From assembly GCA_022709365.1 (NCBI GenBank), contig JAKLIY010000002.1, forward strand, positions 1 to 64,000: a DNA stretch of 64,000 bases, given 5' to 3'. Below the pieces are notes generated by a model. That model saw only the letters and a program-made list of their open reading frames with translations. It ran no database searches and was not told where the DNA came from. This document shows positions 45,594 through 55,259 of the stretch, in pieces. Made by a program: the position numbers and the translations under genes. The stretch is from Pseudomonadota bacterium. Its GTDB lineage: Bacteria > Pseudomonadota > Gammaproteobacteria > Competibacterales > Competibacteraceae. Within the stretch, counting starts at the first letter, position 1; every line of letters begins with the position of its first letter.

Positions 45594-46118
45594 GTGCGAG
45601 CCAACAAGTGGAAAATCACCCGACACCATTCAACCGGCGGTTGGCGATGGATCATCTTCTGCGGACTGGCGCTGGCGCCGGCGCTGGCGAATGCTGCCTG
45701 GACGGCGGTCGTCCGACCCGATCCCGTCACCCGCCAATCCCGCTGTCTGTTGATCAGCGAAACCCAAACGACCCCGGATGGCTATGACTCAACTCCGGTG
45801 TTCCTGGCGCTGGATAGCGCCAGCCTGCGGGTCATCACCAAGTCGGAGCTGGACGCCTCATTCACCGACTTGCAACTGGTCGTGGACAAGGAGCCGCCGG
45901 TGCGCAGCGCAGTCATTACGCATCATAAAATGGCTTTGGTCTTCGATCAGGAGGTACCCAAACTGATTGAGCAATTTCGCGTCGGTAAGCAGGCAACCGT
46001 TTATTTGCGCTTCTGGCCGACCTGGCCGGCGACGCAATCCTTCCCGGTGGCTTTCAGTCTGGCCGGATTCAGCAAGGCGCATGACCGTTTTACTCAAGGC
46101 TGCCAGCCGACCGGCTGA
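45594..46118 (+). CDS. Exported protein of unknown function (174 aa)
   Basis: GTG 45594 has GGAGGG 10 bases upstream and begins a signal peptide (GWRWIIFCGLALAPALANAA). The mature protein is beta-rich (RCLLISETQTTPDGYDSTPV, MALVFDQEVPKLIEQFRVG, ATVYLRFWPTWPATQSFPV) and contains a cysteine pair that could form a periplasmic disulfide. It precedes the haem sensor and kinase genes on the same strand. Family not recognised. Confidence 0.7.
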   Translation: MRANKWKITRHHSTGGWRWIIFCGLALAPALANAAWTAVVRPDPVTRQSRCLLISETQTTPDGYDSTPVFLALDSASLRVITKSELDASFTDLQLVVDKEPPVRSAVITHHKMALVFDQEVPKLIEQFRVGKQATVYLRFWPTWPATQSFPVAFSLAGFSKAHDRFTQGCQPTG

Positions 46119-46157
46119 ATGCAATCGTCGATCATTGCTATCTTAAGGAGTTCGCCC

Positions 46158-47030
46158 ATGGGTTTGCGTATGAAGTTCAATCTGGTGCTACTGTTGGCCT
46201 TCATCATCGGCCTGGGGCTGTCGGCGTACCTGTCCGATCAGATCCTCAAGCAGAACGCCCGCGAGGAAGTGCTGCAGAATGCCCGGATCATGATGGAAAG
46301 TGCGATGGGCGCCCGTGCCTACACGGCCCAACGGATTCAGCCATTGCTGACCTTGCAGATGAAGCGGGAATTTCGGCCAGAGACCATTGGGGCGTTTGCC
46401 GCTACGCAGAGCTTCCAGGCGCTGCGCGCCACGTTCCCCGAATACACTTACAAGGAAGCCGCGCTGAATCCTACCAATCCCAATGATCGGGCGACCGACT
46501 GGGAAGCAGATATCGTTAATGAATTCCGCAATAACGCCGAGCGCAAGGAATTGATTGTTGAACGGGATACGCCGACCGGGCGTATGCTCAACCTGGCACG
46601 ACCGTTGGGTATTTACAATGAGAATTGCCTGGTTTGTCACGGTCGGGTCGAGGATGCACCCAAAACCATGACGGACATTTACGGCATCAATAACGGCTTT
46701 GGCTGGAAGATGAACGAGATCATCGGCGCACAGATCGTGACCGTCCCGATGTCGCTGCCGCTGGCGCGGGCGCAGGAGACCTTCCTGACCTTCATGATTC
46801 TGCTGAGCGGGATTTTTATCTTGCTGCTGGTGCTGCTGAACATCCTGTTGCACTTCGTGGTGATCCGGCCCGTGGTGCGCATGGCCGAAGTTGCCAATGA
46901 TGTGAGTATGGGCAAGCCGGACGCCCCGGAATATATCAAACCAGGCTCCGACGAGATCGCTTCATTGTCGCAATCGTTCAATCGGATGCGGCTGAGTCTG
47001 GAAAGCGCCATGAAGATGCTGGGCGATTGA
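46158..47030 (+). CDS. DUF3365 haem-type sensor with HAMP domain
   Basis: A 290-aa inner-membrane protein: N-terminal helix (FNLVLLLAFIIGLGLSAYL), a periplasmic DUF3365 (Tll0287-like) domain with a c-type haem motif CLVCH (Cys157, Cys160, His161), a second helix, and a HAMP domain (PVVRMAEVANDVSMGKPDAP). It ends soon after HAMP, so it has no output domain of its own. AAGGAG precedes ATG 46158. The Ser/Thr kinase gene starts 10 bases later and is the likely output partner (inference). Confidence 0.9.
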   Translation: MGLRMKFNLVLLLAFIIGLGLSAYLSDQILKQNAREEVLQNARIMMESAMGARAYTAQRIQPLLTLQMKREFRPETIGAFAATQSFQALRATFPEYTYKEAALNPTNPNDRATDWEADIVNEFRNNAERKELIVERDTPTGRMLNLARPLGIYNENCLVCHGRVEDAPKTMTDIYGINNGFGWKMNEIIGAQIVTVPMSLPLARAQETFLTFMILLSGIFILLLVLLNILLHFVVIRPVVRMAEVANDVSMGKPDAPEYIKPGSDEIASLSQSFNRMRLSLESAMKMLGD

Positions 47031-47040
47031 GGCGACTGCG

Positions 47041-48447
47041 ATGAGCGAAAGCGGCGACACCAGTGGCATCAGCAGCGCACTGCCATTGCGCGTCGGCCGT
47101 TATCGCGTCACCGGCCTGCTCGGTCGCGGCGCCATGGGGATGGTCTATCTCGGTCACGATGCGGCGATTGACCGCCAGGTGGCGATCAAGACCATTCACC
47201 GCCGCCTGCTGCGCAGCGACGACAGTTCTGAGTGGCTGGAACGGTTCCGTCGAGAGGTGCGCGCCGCGGGCCGCTGCCTGCATTCCAACATTGTCACTGT
47301 GTTTGAATATGGCGAGGAAGCTGGCGCGCCCTATATCGTCATGGAGTATGTGCAGGGGCGGGAATTGCGCGATTACCTCAAGGATCGTCAGCCCATGCCA
47401 TTGCGCAATGCCGTGGCCATCATTCTTCAGGTGTTGCAAGCGCTTGGTCACGCTCACGCCCAGGGGGTGGTGCATCGGGACATCAAGCCCGGCAACATTA
47501 TCCTGCTGGCCGATGGTCAGGTGAAAGTCACGGATTTTGGCATCGCCCGTTTGGAACTGTCCGGCGGTCTGACCCAGGTGGGTATGGCGGTCGGCACTCC
47601 CGGTTATATGGCCCCGGAGCAGTTCAGCGGACAAGAAGTCGATCGGCGTGCTGATCTGTATGCGGCGGGCGTGGTGCTCTTCGAATTGTTGACTGGCGTT
47701 CGGCCCTTTTCCGGACGCGGTGCGGGCGAGTTGATGTATCAAGTGTTGAACGAATCGCCGTTACAGGCGACGCGGCTCAATCCCCGGTTGCCGATGGAAC
47801 TGGATGCGTTATTCATCAAGGCGCTGGCCAAGGCGCCGGATCAGCGATTTCAGGAGGCGGGCGAGTTTGTCGCTGCTTTGGAAAATCTGCGTTTGGTGGA
47901 GCGTGAAGTCGCTGCTGATGGTTCGACGGTGATTCGGGTGGAGCCGGTTCGGGTACCGGAACCGCCGGCTGGCGCGCTGCCAGGCTGGGATCCAGCGATG
48001 CTGGCGCAAACTGAACGGGTGCTGGTAGAAACTCTGGGTCCGGTGGCGCGGTTATTGGTGCGCAAAACGGCGCAACAGGTCGGCAGTCCTGCCGAGTTGG
48101 CGCAGCAATTGGCGGCGGCTATCCCCGGTGAACCGGAACGTCTGGTATTTCAGCGACGAATGCGGGCGATTGTGGGAGGTACGCTCACCGGTCTGGGGAC
48201 CGGCCAGGGTTCGTCAGTTATGGGCAGTCAGGTCAGCGCTTCGATGGGGCCGTTCGATCAGAATTTTCTGGAGACGGTCCGGCGGGATTTAGCGGCTTAT
48301 CTCGGCCCCATCGCCAAAGTGTTGGTTAAACAAGCGGCGGGCAAAGCGCGGACGCCGCAGGAGTTGTATCAGCGACTGGCCGAACAGATTCCCACCGCCG
48401 CCGACCGGGCTACCTTTCTTAAGCGAGCGCCGCCTGCGGGTGGTTGA
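47041..48447 (+). CDS. Hanks-type Ser/Thr protein kinase with duplicated C-terminal domain
   Basis: Kinase domain about residues 15-275: P-loop GRGAMG, ATP lysine Lys50 (VAIKTI), catalytic HRDIKPGN with Asp147, DFG Asp165 and GTPGYMAPEQ. No transmembrane segment. The C-terminus carries two related ~45-residue units (ARLLVRKTAQQVGSPAELAQ and AKVLVKQAAGKARTPQELYQ), seemingly an internal duplication for dimerisation or effector binding. It is coupled to the haem sensor 10 bases upstream and converges with the GGDEF-EAL gene. Confidence 0.93.
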   Translation: MSESGDTSGISSALPLRVGRYRVTGLLGRGAMGMVYLGHDAAIDRQVAIKTIHRRLLRSDDSSEWLERFRREVRAAGRCLHSNIVTVFEYGEEAGAPYIVMEYVQGRELRDYLKDRQPMPLRNAVAIILQVLQALGHAHAQGVVHRDIKPGNIILLADGQVKVTDFGIARLELSGGLTQVGMAVGTPGYMAPEQFSGQEVDRRADLYAAGVVLFELLTGVRPFSGRGAGELMYQVLNESPLQATRLNPRLPMELDALFIKALAKAPDQRFQEAGEFVAALENLRLVEREVAADGSTVIRVEPVRVPEPPAGALPGWDPAMLAQTERVLVETLGPVARLLVRKTAQQVGSPAELAQQLAAAIPGEPERLVFQRRMRAIVGGTLTGLGTGQGSSVMGSQVSASMGPFDQNFLETVRRDLAAYLGPIAKVLVKQAAGKARTPQELYQRLAEQIPTAADRATFLKRAPPAGG

Positions 48448-48454
48448 TAGCGTG

Positions 48455-50644
48455 CTACAGTAACTGACTATAGGCGCGGACAAATTCATCCGCGGGCAGA
48501 GGATGGCCGTAGAAATAGCCCTGAGCCTCGCTGCAACCCTGCTGCTGCAAGAAAACCGCCTGTTCCTCAGTTTCCACGCCTTCGGCGATCACTTCCAGTC
48601 CCAGACTGTGCGCCATGGCGATAATAGCCCGCACGATAGCCTCATCGTTAGGATCGAACGCGATGTCGCGCACAAAGGACTGGTCGATTTTCAGCCGGTG
48701 CAAGGGCAGTTGCTTGAGATAGCTCAACGACGAATAGCCGGTGCCGAAATCATCCACCGCTAACTGGACGCCGAGCGACCGCAGGCCGCCCATGGTCTGG
48801 ATAGCCTGCGCGGTCTGGCGCATGATCAGTGACTCGGTGATTTCCAATTCCAAACTGGCCGGTTTCATGCCGGTTTCATTGAGCAGCGCCTTCACCAAAG
48901 ACACCAGGTCACTTTGTTCAATCTGCTTGACCGACAAATTAACGGATAAGCGCGGCAGAACCCACCCCTGATCGCGCCAGATCCGCGTCTGCTGGCAAGC
49001 GGTGCGCATGACCCAGGTATCCAGGGTGCTGATAAAGCCGGTTTCTTCGGCGACCGGGATAAAACGGGACGGCATCATCATGCCGTGTTGGCGATGCTGC
49101 CAGCGCACTAGCGCCTCAGCGCCGACCAACCGCCCCGAAGCGATGTCCACCTGCGGCTGATAAAACACGATTAACTCGTCATGCTCGACCGCCCGCCGCA
49201 GGGAAGCTTCCAGGCGCAGGCGATCGAGGACGCGGGTGGTCATTTCAGCCTTATAAAACTGATAATTATTGCGACCATGAGCCTTGGCCTGATACATCGC
49301 GGCATCGGCATTCCTGATGAGGGTATCAGCATCGGTTCCATCGTCCGGATACAGGCTGATGCCAATGCTGGCGGAAATAAAGAATTCATGCCGGTGGAGT
49401 TGGAGCGGCTGACTGAACAGGTCGAGCAGCTTGCAAGCAACGGTTGCTGCGTTGCCTGGTTCGTCGACTGCTTCGATGAGCATCGTGAACTCGTCGCCGC
49501 CCATCCGGGCCACGATATCCTCGGCGCGGACCAGGGCGGTCAAATGTTGCGCCATCCAGCACAGCAGTTCATCGCCGGCAGCATGGCCGAGGGTGTCATT
49601 GACGTTTTTGAAATGGTCCAGATCGAAAAACATCACCGCCAGCGATTTTTGACTGCGCCGGGCGCGCTCGATGCTGTGTTCAAGATGGGCGTTGAACAAC
49701 AGCCGGTTGGGCAGGCCGGTCAGCAGATCGTGATGGGCGAGAAAATTCAGTTTCTCCTGCGACTGTTTCAGCGAACTGATGTCGCTGAAGACCCCGACAT
49801 AGTGCGTGATCTGGTGGCGTTCGTTCTCGACCGTGCTGATGCCCAGCCATTCGGGATAAATCTCACCGTTCTTGCGGCGGTTCCATAGATCGCCTTGCCA
49901 ATGGCCGGTCGCCTGAATCGATGCCCACATCGCTGCATAGAAATCAGCATTCTGCCGTCCCGATTTGAGCAGGCGCGGCGTCTGGCCCAGCACTTCGTCT
50001 TCTTCATAACCGGTAATCGTGGTAAAGGCCCGGTTGATCATCGTAATCCGCTCGCTGGCGTCGGTAATCATGATGCCCTCCATGGTGCTTTCAAACACCC
50101 GCGCCATCTGCCGTAACCGTTCCTCGGCCTGCTTACGATCCGTAATGTCCCAGTAGATGCCTTGAATGCCAGCGATCGTTCCCGCCGCGTCGCGGACCGG
50201 AATCTTGGTCACTTCGACATAGCGCTTCTTGCCTGTCGCCCGCGCGATATTTTCTTCAACCAGCGTCAAGGTTTCGCCGGCCAACACCCGCTGGTCGTCG
50301 GCGTGATACTTGGCGGCCAGCGCCGGCGGGTAGAAATCCCTGGCAGTTTTGCCCAGGCAGGCGGTGGATGGCAGGCCCAAATCCTCAAGCATGGGTTGGT
50401 TGAGAAATGTCACACGGCCTTCGTGGTCGGCCCGATACAACCGCTGCGGCAGCAAATCCAGCATCGCCTGATGTTCACGCTGATATTCTTCGCGCTGGGT
50501 TGCCAACTGCTGTCGGTAGTAGCGAATGCTGAGCAGCGCTGCGCCGCCCGCACCAAGCATGATACCGATCACAGCAGACCATAGGGTAGGGTCCAACATT
50601 GACTCCTGGTTCGGTGATAACGAATTAAGAAACGTAACAATCAT
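48455..50644 (-). CDS. PAS-PAS-GGDEF-EAL cyclic-di-GMP protein
   Basis: The 729-aa protein has an N-terminal membrane helix, two PAS domains ([40 protein letters not shown]), a GGDEF domain with an intact site ([13 protein letters not shown]) and an EAL domain with [18 protein letters not shown] and [13 protein letters not shown]. Both cyclase and phosphodiesterase activities are possible. The start may instead be ATG 50599, which has AGGAG but only 3 bases spacing. It converges on the kinase gene 8 bases away. Confidence 0.95.
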   Translation of the reverse strand: MIVTFLNSLSPNQESMLDPTLWSAVIGIMLGAGGAALLSIRYYRQQLATQREEYQREHQAMLDLLPQRLYRADHEGRVTFLNQPMLEDLGLPSTACLGKTARDFYPPALAAKYHADDQRVLAGETLTLVEENIARATGKKRYVEVTKIPVRDAAGTIAGIQGIYWDITDRKQAEERLRQMARVFESTMEGIMITDASERITMINRAFTTITGYEEDEVLGQTPRLLKSGRQNADFYAAMWASIQATGHWQGDLWNRRKNGEIYPEWLGISTVENERHQITHYVGVFSDISSLKQSQEKLNFLAHHDLLTGLPNRLLFNAHLEHSIERARRSQKSLAVMFFDLDHFKNVNDTLGHAAGDELLCWMAQHLTALVRAEDIVARMGGDEFTMLIEAVDEPGNAATVACKLLDLFSQPLQLHRHEFFISASIGISLYPDDGTDADTLIRNADAAMYQAKAHGRNNYQFYKAEMTTRVLDRLRLEASLRRAVEHDELIVFYQPQVDIASGRLVGAEALVRWQHRQHGMMMPSRFIPVAEETGFISTLDTWVMRTACQQTRIWRDQGWVLPRLSVNLSVKQIEQSDLVSLVKALLNETGMKPASLELEITESLIMRQTAQAIQTMGGLRSLGVQLAVDDFGTGYSSLSYLKQLPLHRLKIDQSFVRDIAFDPNDEAIVRAIIAMAHSLGLEVIAEGVETEEQAVFLQQQGCSEAQGYFYGHPLPADEFVRAYSQLL

Positions 50645-50902
50645 TCCGATCCATGGACTAGGAGCGGCTATTATGCCAGAGAATCAACGTGAAAGTTTTG
50701 GCTGACGTGGTGTCAATCGAAAGCAAATTTCGCCACTACTGCCTGACAGATGCGCGAAAACCCTGAGCGTCTCCGGGAGCAGGCGAGGTAACGGGGATGG
50801 CAAGTCGCCAGCAGAAGTCAGGAAATCGATGTAGACTTCATCGCTCGCCCAACGCGAGAGAAATTCCAATCCACGCTTTATGCTTTATAAGGAGTCGTGC
50901 AG

Positions 50903-51433
50903 ATGAGCAATATTTTTGTCGCTGTCGCTTACGATGACGAGTATCAGGCCCAAGAGGTGCGGTTGCGCCTGTTGCGGATGCAGAAAGAGTATTTGATTGA
51001 TCTGGAAGATGCCGTCGTTGCCGTGCGCGACGCCAAAGGCAAAGTCAAGCTCCATCAGATTCGCGATCTGACCGCCGCCGGGGCCATTTCCGGCAGTTTC
51101 TGGGGCCTGCTGATCGGGCTGATCTTCATGAATCCGCTGCTCGGACTGGCGGCGGGCGCAGCGGGCGGCGCTATCAGCGGAGCGTTGACCGATATCGGCA
51201 TCGACGACAATTTTATGAAAAAGCTGGCTTCTGAACTGCACCCGGGAGCGTCGGTGCTGTTTGTGCTGGTCAAGGACTTGACGGAAGACAAGGTGCTGGC
51301 CGAGCTGGAAGGGACGGGCGGGCGCTTGCTCAAGACCTCGCTGTCGCATGAAGACGAGGCCAAATTACAGGCGGTGCTCGATGTAGCCACACCCGAGGCG
51401 GTCACCGCGCCCAACCTGGAAAAATCCGCCTGA
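50903..51433 (+). CDS. DUF1269 family membrane protein
   Basis: A 176-aa protein: MSNIFVAVAYDDEYQAQEVR, then KVKLHQIRDLTAAGAISGSF, a glycine-rich membrane hairpin (GLAAGAAGGAISGALTDIGI) and FMKKLASELHPGASVLFVLV. This is the DUF1269 layout, function unknown, often stress-induced. ATG 50903 has AAGGAG 8 bases upstream; a GTG two codons earlier is less likely. The 258-base gap before it has no convincing gene, only T-rich promoter-like sequence (TTTATGCTTTATAAGG). Confidence 0.88.
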   Translation: MSNIFVAVAYDDEYQAQEVRLRLLRMQKEYLIDLEDAVVAVRDAKGKVKLHQIRDLTAAGAISGSFWGLLIGLIFMNPLLGLAAGAAGGAISGALTDIGIDDNFMKKLASELHPGASVLFVLVKDLTEDKVLAELEGTGGRLLKTSLSHEDEAKLQAVLDVATPEAVTAPNLEKSA

Positions 51434-51477
51434 GCCGGCGGCATCACCCTCATCGGTCCTCATCTACGGAGTCCTTC

Positions 51478-52233
51478 ATGTCCATTACTGTCAACGGCGT
51501 CGAAATCAGCGACGCCGCCATTTATGCCGAAATGCAATACCATCCCGCACCCTCCCAGGCAATGGCTGAGCATTCGGCCAAACTGGCGCTGGTTGCCCGA
51601 GAATTGATGTTGCAGGAAGCGGCTCGTCTGGACATCACGGATGCCGACGAAGAAGAACGACTGACGGCGCTGATCGCCCGCGAGGTGCAGACTCCGGAAC
51701 CGGAGGAGGACCACTGCCAGCGCTTTTTCGCGGCCAACCGCCCACGATTCCGCACCGGCGATCTGTTTGAGGTTTCCCATATCCTGTGCGCCGCGCCGCC
51801 GGATGATGCGATGGCCCGGACTGCGGCTCGTATCCACGCTGCCGAAGCCCTCGCTCAGTTGAAGCAGGGTGGAGCATTTGCCGAATTGGCGGCGCAGATC
51901 TCGGACTGTCCTTCCAAGGAGACAGGCGGCAGTCTCGGCCAGATCGCTTTGGGGCAAACGGTGCCGGAATTCGAGCAGGCGATGACGGCGATGCAGGAAG
52001 GCGAAACGTCTGTGCAGCCGGTGGAGAGCCGCTTCGGTTTTCACCTCATCCATCTGCATAAGAAGGTGGAGGGTCGCTCTCTGGAATATGATCATGTGCG
52101 CGACCAGATCGCTCGCTATCTGCGTGACAGTGTGCAACATCAAGCGATGAGTCAGTATTTATCGTTGCTAATCGGTCGCGCCAATATTCAAGGACTGGAA
52201 TTGCCGGGCGCGGATTCGCCGCTGGTTCAGTGA
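51478..52233 (+). CDS. Parvulin-type peptidyl-prolyl isomerase
   Basis: The 251-aa cytoplasmic protein has an N-terminal chaperone-like helical region and a PpiC/rotamase domain (VSHILCAAPP, DCPSKETGGSLGQIALGQTV, PVESRFGFHLIHLHKKVEG). No signal peptide, like NifM- or Nar-associated parvulins. It directly precedes mobB (TGATG overlap) and moeA, so it probably assists a molybdenum enzyme, perhaps a nitrate reductase encoded elsewhere (inference). Confidence 0.9.
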   Translation: MSITVNGVEISDAAIYAEMQYHPAPSQAMAEHSAKLALVARELMLQEAARLDITDADEEERLTALIAREVQTPEPEEDHCQRFFAANRPRFRTGDLFEVSHILCAAPPDDAMARTAARIHAAEALAQLKQGGAFAELAAQISDCPSKETGGSLGQIALGQTVPEFEQAMTAMQEGETSVQPVESRFGFHLIHLHKKVEGRSLEYDHVRDQIARYLRDSVQHQAMSQYLSLLIGRANIQGLELPGADSPLVQ

Positions 52234-52769
52234 TGAAGACGCTGGGTATCAGCGGCTGGAGCGGCTGCGGCAAAACCACGCTCATCGTCGCGCTGATTCC
52301 GCGCCTGCGGGCGCGGGGATTCACCGTGTCCACCCTCAAACACGCGCATCACGACGTGGACCTGGATACTCCCGGCAAGGATACCTGGCGGCATCGCGAG
52401 GCCGGCGCTCAGGAGGTGATCCTGGCGACCGGTCGCCGCTGGGCCTTGCTGCATGAATTGCGCGAAGCACCGGAACCGTCCCTGGCCGACTTGCTGACCT
52501 ATTTGCAGCCGGTCGATCTGGTGCTGGTGGAAGGCTGGAAACGCGGCGCGTATCCCAAACTGGAAATCTGGCGGCCAGTCAATCAAGATCAGCCGCCGCA
52601 CTTTCCCGATGATCCAACCATCATCGCCGTCGCCAGTGATCCGCCGCTTGACCCTACACGCTATGGTCGCCGCGACCTGCCGGCGCTGCCGCTCAATGAT
52701 GTGGAAACGGTAGCGGACTTTATAGCAGGTTGGCTGGTAACCTCTATTGAACCGACTGAATCGACTTAA
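52233..52769 (+). CDS. mobB: Molybdopterin-guanine dinucleotide biosynthesis protein MobB
   Basis: A 178-aa GTP-binding protein: Walker A GWSGCGKTTL (residues 8-17), followed by STLKHAHHDVDLDTPGKDTW and LVLVEGWKRGAYPKLEIW, all typical of MobB. It supports attachment of GMP to molybdopterin. ATG 52233 overlaps the parvulin stop. Confidence 0.95.
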   Translation: MKTLGISGWSGCGKTTLIVALIPRLRARGFTVSTLKHAHHDVDLDTPGKDTWRHREAGAQEVILATGRRWALLHELREAPEPSLADLLTYLQPVDLVLVEGWKRGAYPKLEIWRPVNQDQPPHFPDDPTIIAVASDPPLDPTRYGRRDLPALPLNDVETVADFIAGWLVTSIEPTEST

Positions 52770-52779
52770 GAAAGAACTC

Positions 52780-54051
52780 ATGCGCCACGCTGACTGTTGC
52801 GATACTGCTGACCACCTGTTGACGCTCTCCGCAGCGGTGACCGCTGCATTACACACCATCCAGCCGATTTGTGAAACTGAATCGGTCCCGCTGTTCGATG
52901 CCTATGGACGGGTGTTAGCTGCTGATGTCGCTGCCCGGCTGGACGCGCCGCCGGGCGACAATTCGGCGATGGATGGCTTTGCCGTGTATTTAGCCGATTT
53001 ATCGCTGGAAATCCCGACCCGATTGCCGATTGCTGGCCAGGCGTTAGCCGGTCATCCCTACACTGGCCTCGTTCCACGCGGAACAGCGGCGCGCATCACT
53101 ACCGGTGCTCTGATCCCGGACGGGCCGGATGCGGTGATCATGCAGGAGCAGTGTCGAATTGACCCGGATGAAGCCTGGATCGATATTGAACCCCACATCG
53201 CCGCCCGGCTGAAACTGGGTGAGAATATTCGCCAGCGCGGCGAGGATGTCCAGGCGGGAACACGATTATTGTTGAAAGGCTTGCGACTGCGTCCCCAGGA
53301 TGTGGCGCTGGCGGCGGGGCAGGGGATGGCGACAATGGCGGTGATCCGGCGACTCCGGGTAGCCGTGGCGTCGACCGGCGATGAGTTGCATGAACCCGGC
53401 GAACCGTTGCCGCCCGGCGCAATTTACGAGTCGAACCGCTATACCCTGATCGGCCTCTTGCAGCGGTTGGGTTGTGCGGTGACGGATTTAGGCATTCTGC
53501 GCGATGATCGGGCGGTGATTTTGCCGGCGTTGCGTGAAGCGGCAGCCACGCATGACGTGCTGCTCACCTCGGGGGGCGTGTCGGTCGGTACGGCGGATCT
53601 GGTGAAGGACGTGATCGCCGAACTGGGCCACATTGAGTTCTGGCAACTGGCGGTCAAGCCAGGCAAGCCGGTCACTTTCGGGCGTATCGGTAACTGCCAG
53701 GTATTGGGCCTGCCGGGTAACCCGGTATCGGTGATGGTCTCGTTCTTGATGTTCGCCCGGCCCCTGTTGCTCAAGTTGATGGGCGCGGAACCGATGGAAC
53801 CCGTGCGATTGCAGGCGGCAGCGAATTTCGCGTTCCGTCGCAAAACCGGCCGGCGCGAGTGGCTACGGGCGCGTCTGCAACTCGCTCCCGAACGCGGCCC
53901 GGTAGTGGACATTTACCCGACCAACAGTTCCGGGGCGCTGTCATCGCTGTCCTGGGCAGACGGTCTGGTGGAACTGCCCGAAGACTGCGCCGGAGTTGCG
54001 CCCGGTGACGCCGTGGATTATCTGCCGTTCAGCGGGTTGGGTGTGGATTGA
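52780..54051 (+). CDS. moeA: Molybdopterin molybdotransferase MoeA
   Basis: A 423-aa enzyme inserting molybdate into adenylated molybdopterin. Conserved parts are PPGDNSAMDGFAVY, RITTGALIPDGPDAVIMQEQ, STGDELHEPGEPLPPGAIYE, LTSGGVSVGTADLVKDV and KPGKPVTFGRIGNCQVLGLP, then PGNPVSVMVSF. The start at 52780 follows mobB by 10 bases. Confidence 0.96.
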   Translation: MRHADCCDTADHLLTLSAAVTAALHTIQPICETESVPLFDAYGRVLAADVAARLDAPPGDNSAMDGFAVYLADLSLEIPTRLPIAGQALAGHPYTGLVPRGTAARITTGALIPDGPDAVIMQEQCRIDPDEAWIDIEPHIAARLKLGENIRQRGEDVQAGTRLLLKGLRLRPQDVALAAGQGMATMAVIRRLRVAVASTGDELHEPGEPLPPGAIYESNRYTLIGLLQRLGCAVTDLGILRDDRAVILPALREAAATHDVLLTSGGVSVGTADLVKDVIAELGHIEFWQLAVKPGKPVTFGRIGNCQVLGLPGNPVSVMVSFLMFARPLLLKLMGAEPMEPVRLQAAANFAFRRKTGRREWLRARLQLAPERGPVVDIYPTNSSGALSSLSWADGLVELPEDCAGVAPGDAVDYLPFSGLGVD

Positions 54052-54060
54052 GCGGGAGCG

Positions 54061-54657
54061 CTAATTGAGATCGGGATCGCGGAAATAGCGGGCGCCCCAG
54101 TCGGCCTGTACCGCAACGCCCTTCTCATTCAATCGGTAGACCTTGATGTCGGGATCGCTAGAGGCGTTGGCCGGCGAGCCGGACGCAACAAATTGACGGA
54201 GTTTCTGCGGATTGCGGAACACCAGTACCTGCCGATAGGGTTGCACGGTTGCGCCGGGGCGAAGATCCGTGCGGGCCAGTTGCATATAAGTCAATTTACC
54301 GGTGGCTTTTTCCATCACGACGCCGCGCCCGTGAGTTTCAGCCAGCACGGCATTGAGTCCATTGACCTCGAACACCCCATAGCCCGCCGCCTGTTCGATT
54401 TCAATCGTGGCCGACGGTTTGAGCCGGTTGAGTTGCCGCAGTGTCTGGTCGCGAATATTCAGAATGGCTTGCTGCTGTTCCAGGCGGGCTTTCTGACTGA
54501 GCGCCGACGGGGGCAGCGTAACCGGTTGTACGGGTTTTTTGGTAGGAGGACTGGCGCAGCCCGTCAGCAAAGTAGTGAGTAGCAAACCAGCCGCCGCGAC
54601 GAACCGAAGGGTCAGGCATCTCGGTGGGTTCAACAAAAAGATAGCTTTAGTCGTCAT
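54061..54657 (-). CDS. SYLF/Ysc84-like lipoprotein
   Basis: A 198-aa protein with lipobox LLTGC (Cys34) and an SYLF-like domain: EIEQAAGYGVFEVNGLNAVL, ETHGRGVVMEKATGKLTYMQ, ARTDLRPGATVQPYRQVLVF. SYLF proteins bind lipids and localise to membranes. Function unknown. Its start overlaps the previous small gene by 11 bases; it converges with moeA. Confidence 0.8.
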   Translation of the reverse strand: MTTKAIFLLNPPRCLTLRFVAAAGLLLTTLLTGCASPPTKKPVQPVTLPPSALSQKARLEQQQAILNIRDQTLRQLNRLKPSATIEIEQAAGYGVFEVNGLNAVLAETHGRGVVMEKATGKLTYMQLARTDLRPGATVQPYRQVLVFRNPQKLRQFVASGSPANASSDPDIKVYRLNEKGVAVQADWGARYFRDPDLN

Positions 54658-54844
54658 CAGCGGATTGCAAGTAAACGGTTACGTCATAGCGGTCGCGAGG
54701 GTAGAGCGCCCGTGCTTTCTGATACGCCTCATCTTCATCGCGGGCGGCTACCGTATCCTCGACGGTCGAACCGTCAGCCAGCAAGGTCGCATAGACCAGA
54801 TACAGGGTCTGGCGCTGCCGGGTCGGGGGGGGGGGGTTGTGCAT
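54647..54844 (-). CDS. Small protein with 5' poly-C tract (65 aa)
   Basis: The frame reads MHNPPPPTRQRQTLYLVYAT, then DGSTVEDTVAARDEDEAYQK and ends YLQSADDD. A beta-alpha-beta style small soluble domain, family not recognised. Codons 3-7 contain 12 consecutive C, so slippage would shift the frame right after the start. GAGGCG precedes the ATG. It overlaps the SYLF lipoprotein gene, suggesting coupling. Confidence 0.65.
   Translation of the reverse strand: MHNPPPPTRQRQTLYLVYATLLADGSTVEDTVAARDEDEAYQKARALYPRDRYDVTVYLQSADDD
54825..54836 (+). repeat. 12-base G homopolymer (C12 on coding strand)
   Basis: Uninterrupted G12 lies 9-20 bases inside the 65-aa minus-strand gene. Such tracts are the usual substrate of slipped-strand phase variation, and also a common sequencing-error site. 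Confidence 0.8.
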
Positions 54845-54971
54845 GTTTTCGCCTCGGTGAGGATGGATATTCGCCCCTGAATCAAAAGGCAGCACTATAG
54901 TATGACCGAAAAGCAAGTCAAATCCCGCCTGGCGTTACTACTGGTGCGGTGGCGACCTCTGACCGGTCTGG

Positions 54972-55169
54972 CTACTTTCCACCCTGGCGACCTCGATCCT
55001 TCCGGTCAACCACATCTCGTCGCACGGGTCGCGGCGGACGGTTTTTAGTCTCGTTGCTGAAGCGAAAGCGACCCGCCAGCACACAGCCTTTCATCCCCGG
55101 ATCGCAGGTCCGTCCCTGGATATGTTGGCACGTTCCGTTCAACTCGTGGGGACAACCCCAGCCACTCAT
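54972..55169 (-). CDS. Small Cys-rich protein, putative metal-binding (65 aa)
   Basis: It begins MSGWGCPHELNGTCQHIQGR, followed by TCDPGMKGCVLAGRFRF, giving four cysteines and a histidine in a compact motif, then a basic tail. Similar short proteins are widespread in beta- and gammaproteobacteria without assigned function. GGGAG precedes ATG 55169. Cysteine spacing suggests a metal site (inference). Confidence 0.75.
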   Translation of the reverse strand: MSGWGCPHELNGTCQHIQGRTCDPGMKGCVLAGRFRFSNETKNRPPRPVRRDVVDRKDRGRQGGK

Positions 55170-55259
55170 CGGTTTTCTCTCCCATCGGATTGCGACCCTA
55201 AAAATGAAACGCCGCCGATTCGGGAAGCTCCCGACCATCGGCGGTGGTTTGCGATCAGC

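Noticed and set aside
50684-50869. 61-aa minus-strand ORF in the gap before DUF1269
   Set aside because: No ribosome binding site and low-quality composition; the gap is better read as untranslated or promoter DNA.
54902-55048. 48-aa plus-strand ORF starting MTEKQVKSRL
   Set aside because: Overlaps the Cys-rich minus-strand gene, lacks a ribosome binding site and has no protein-like core.
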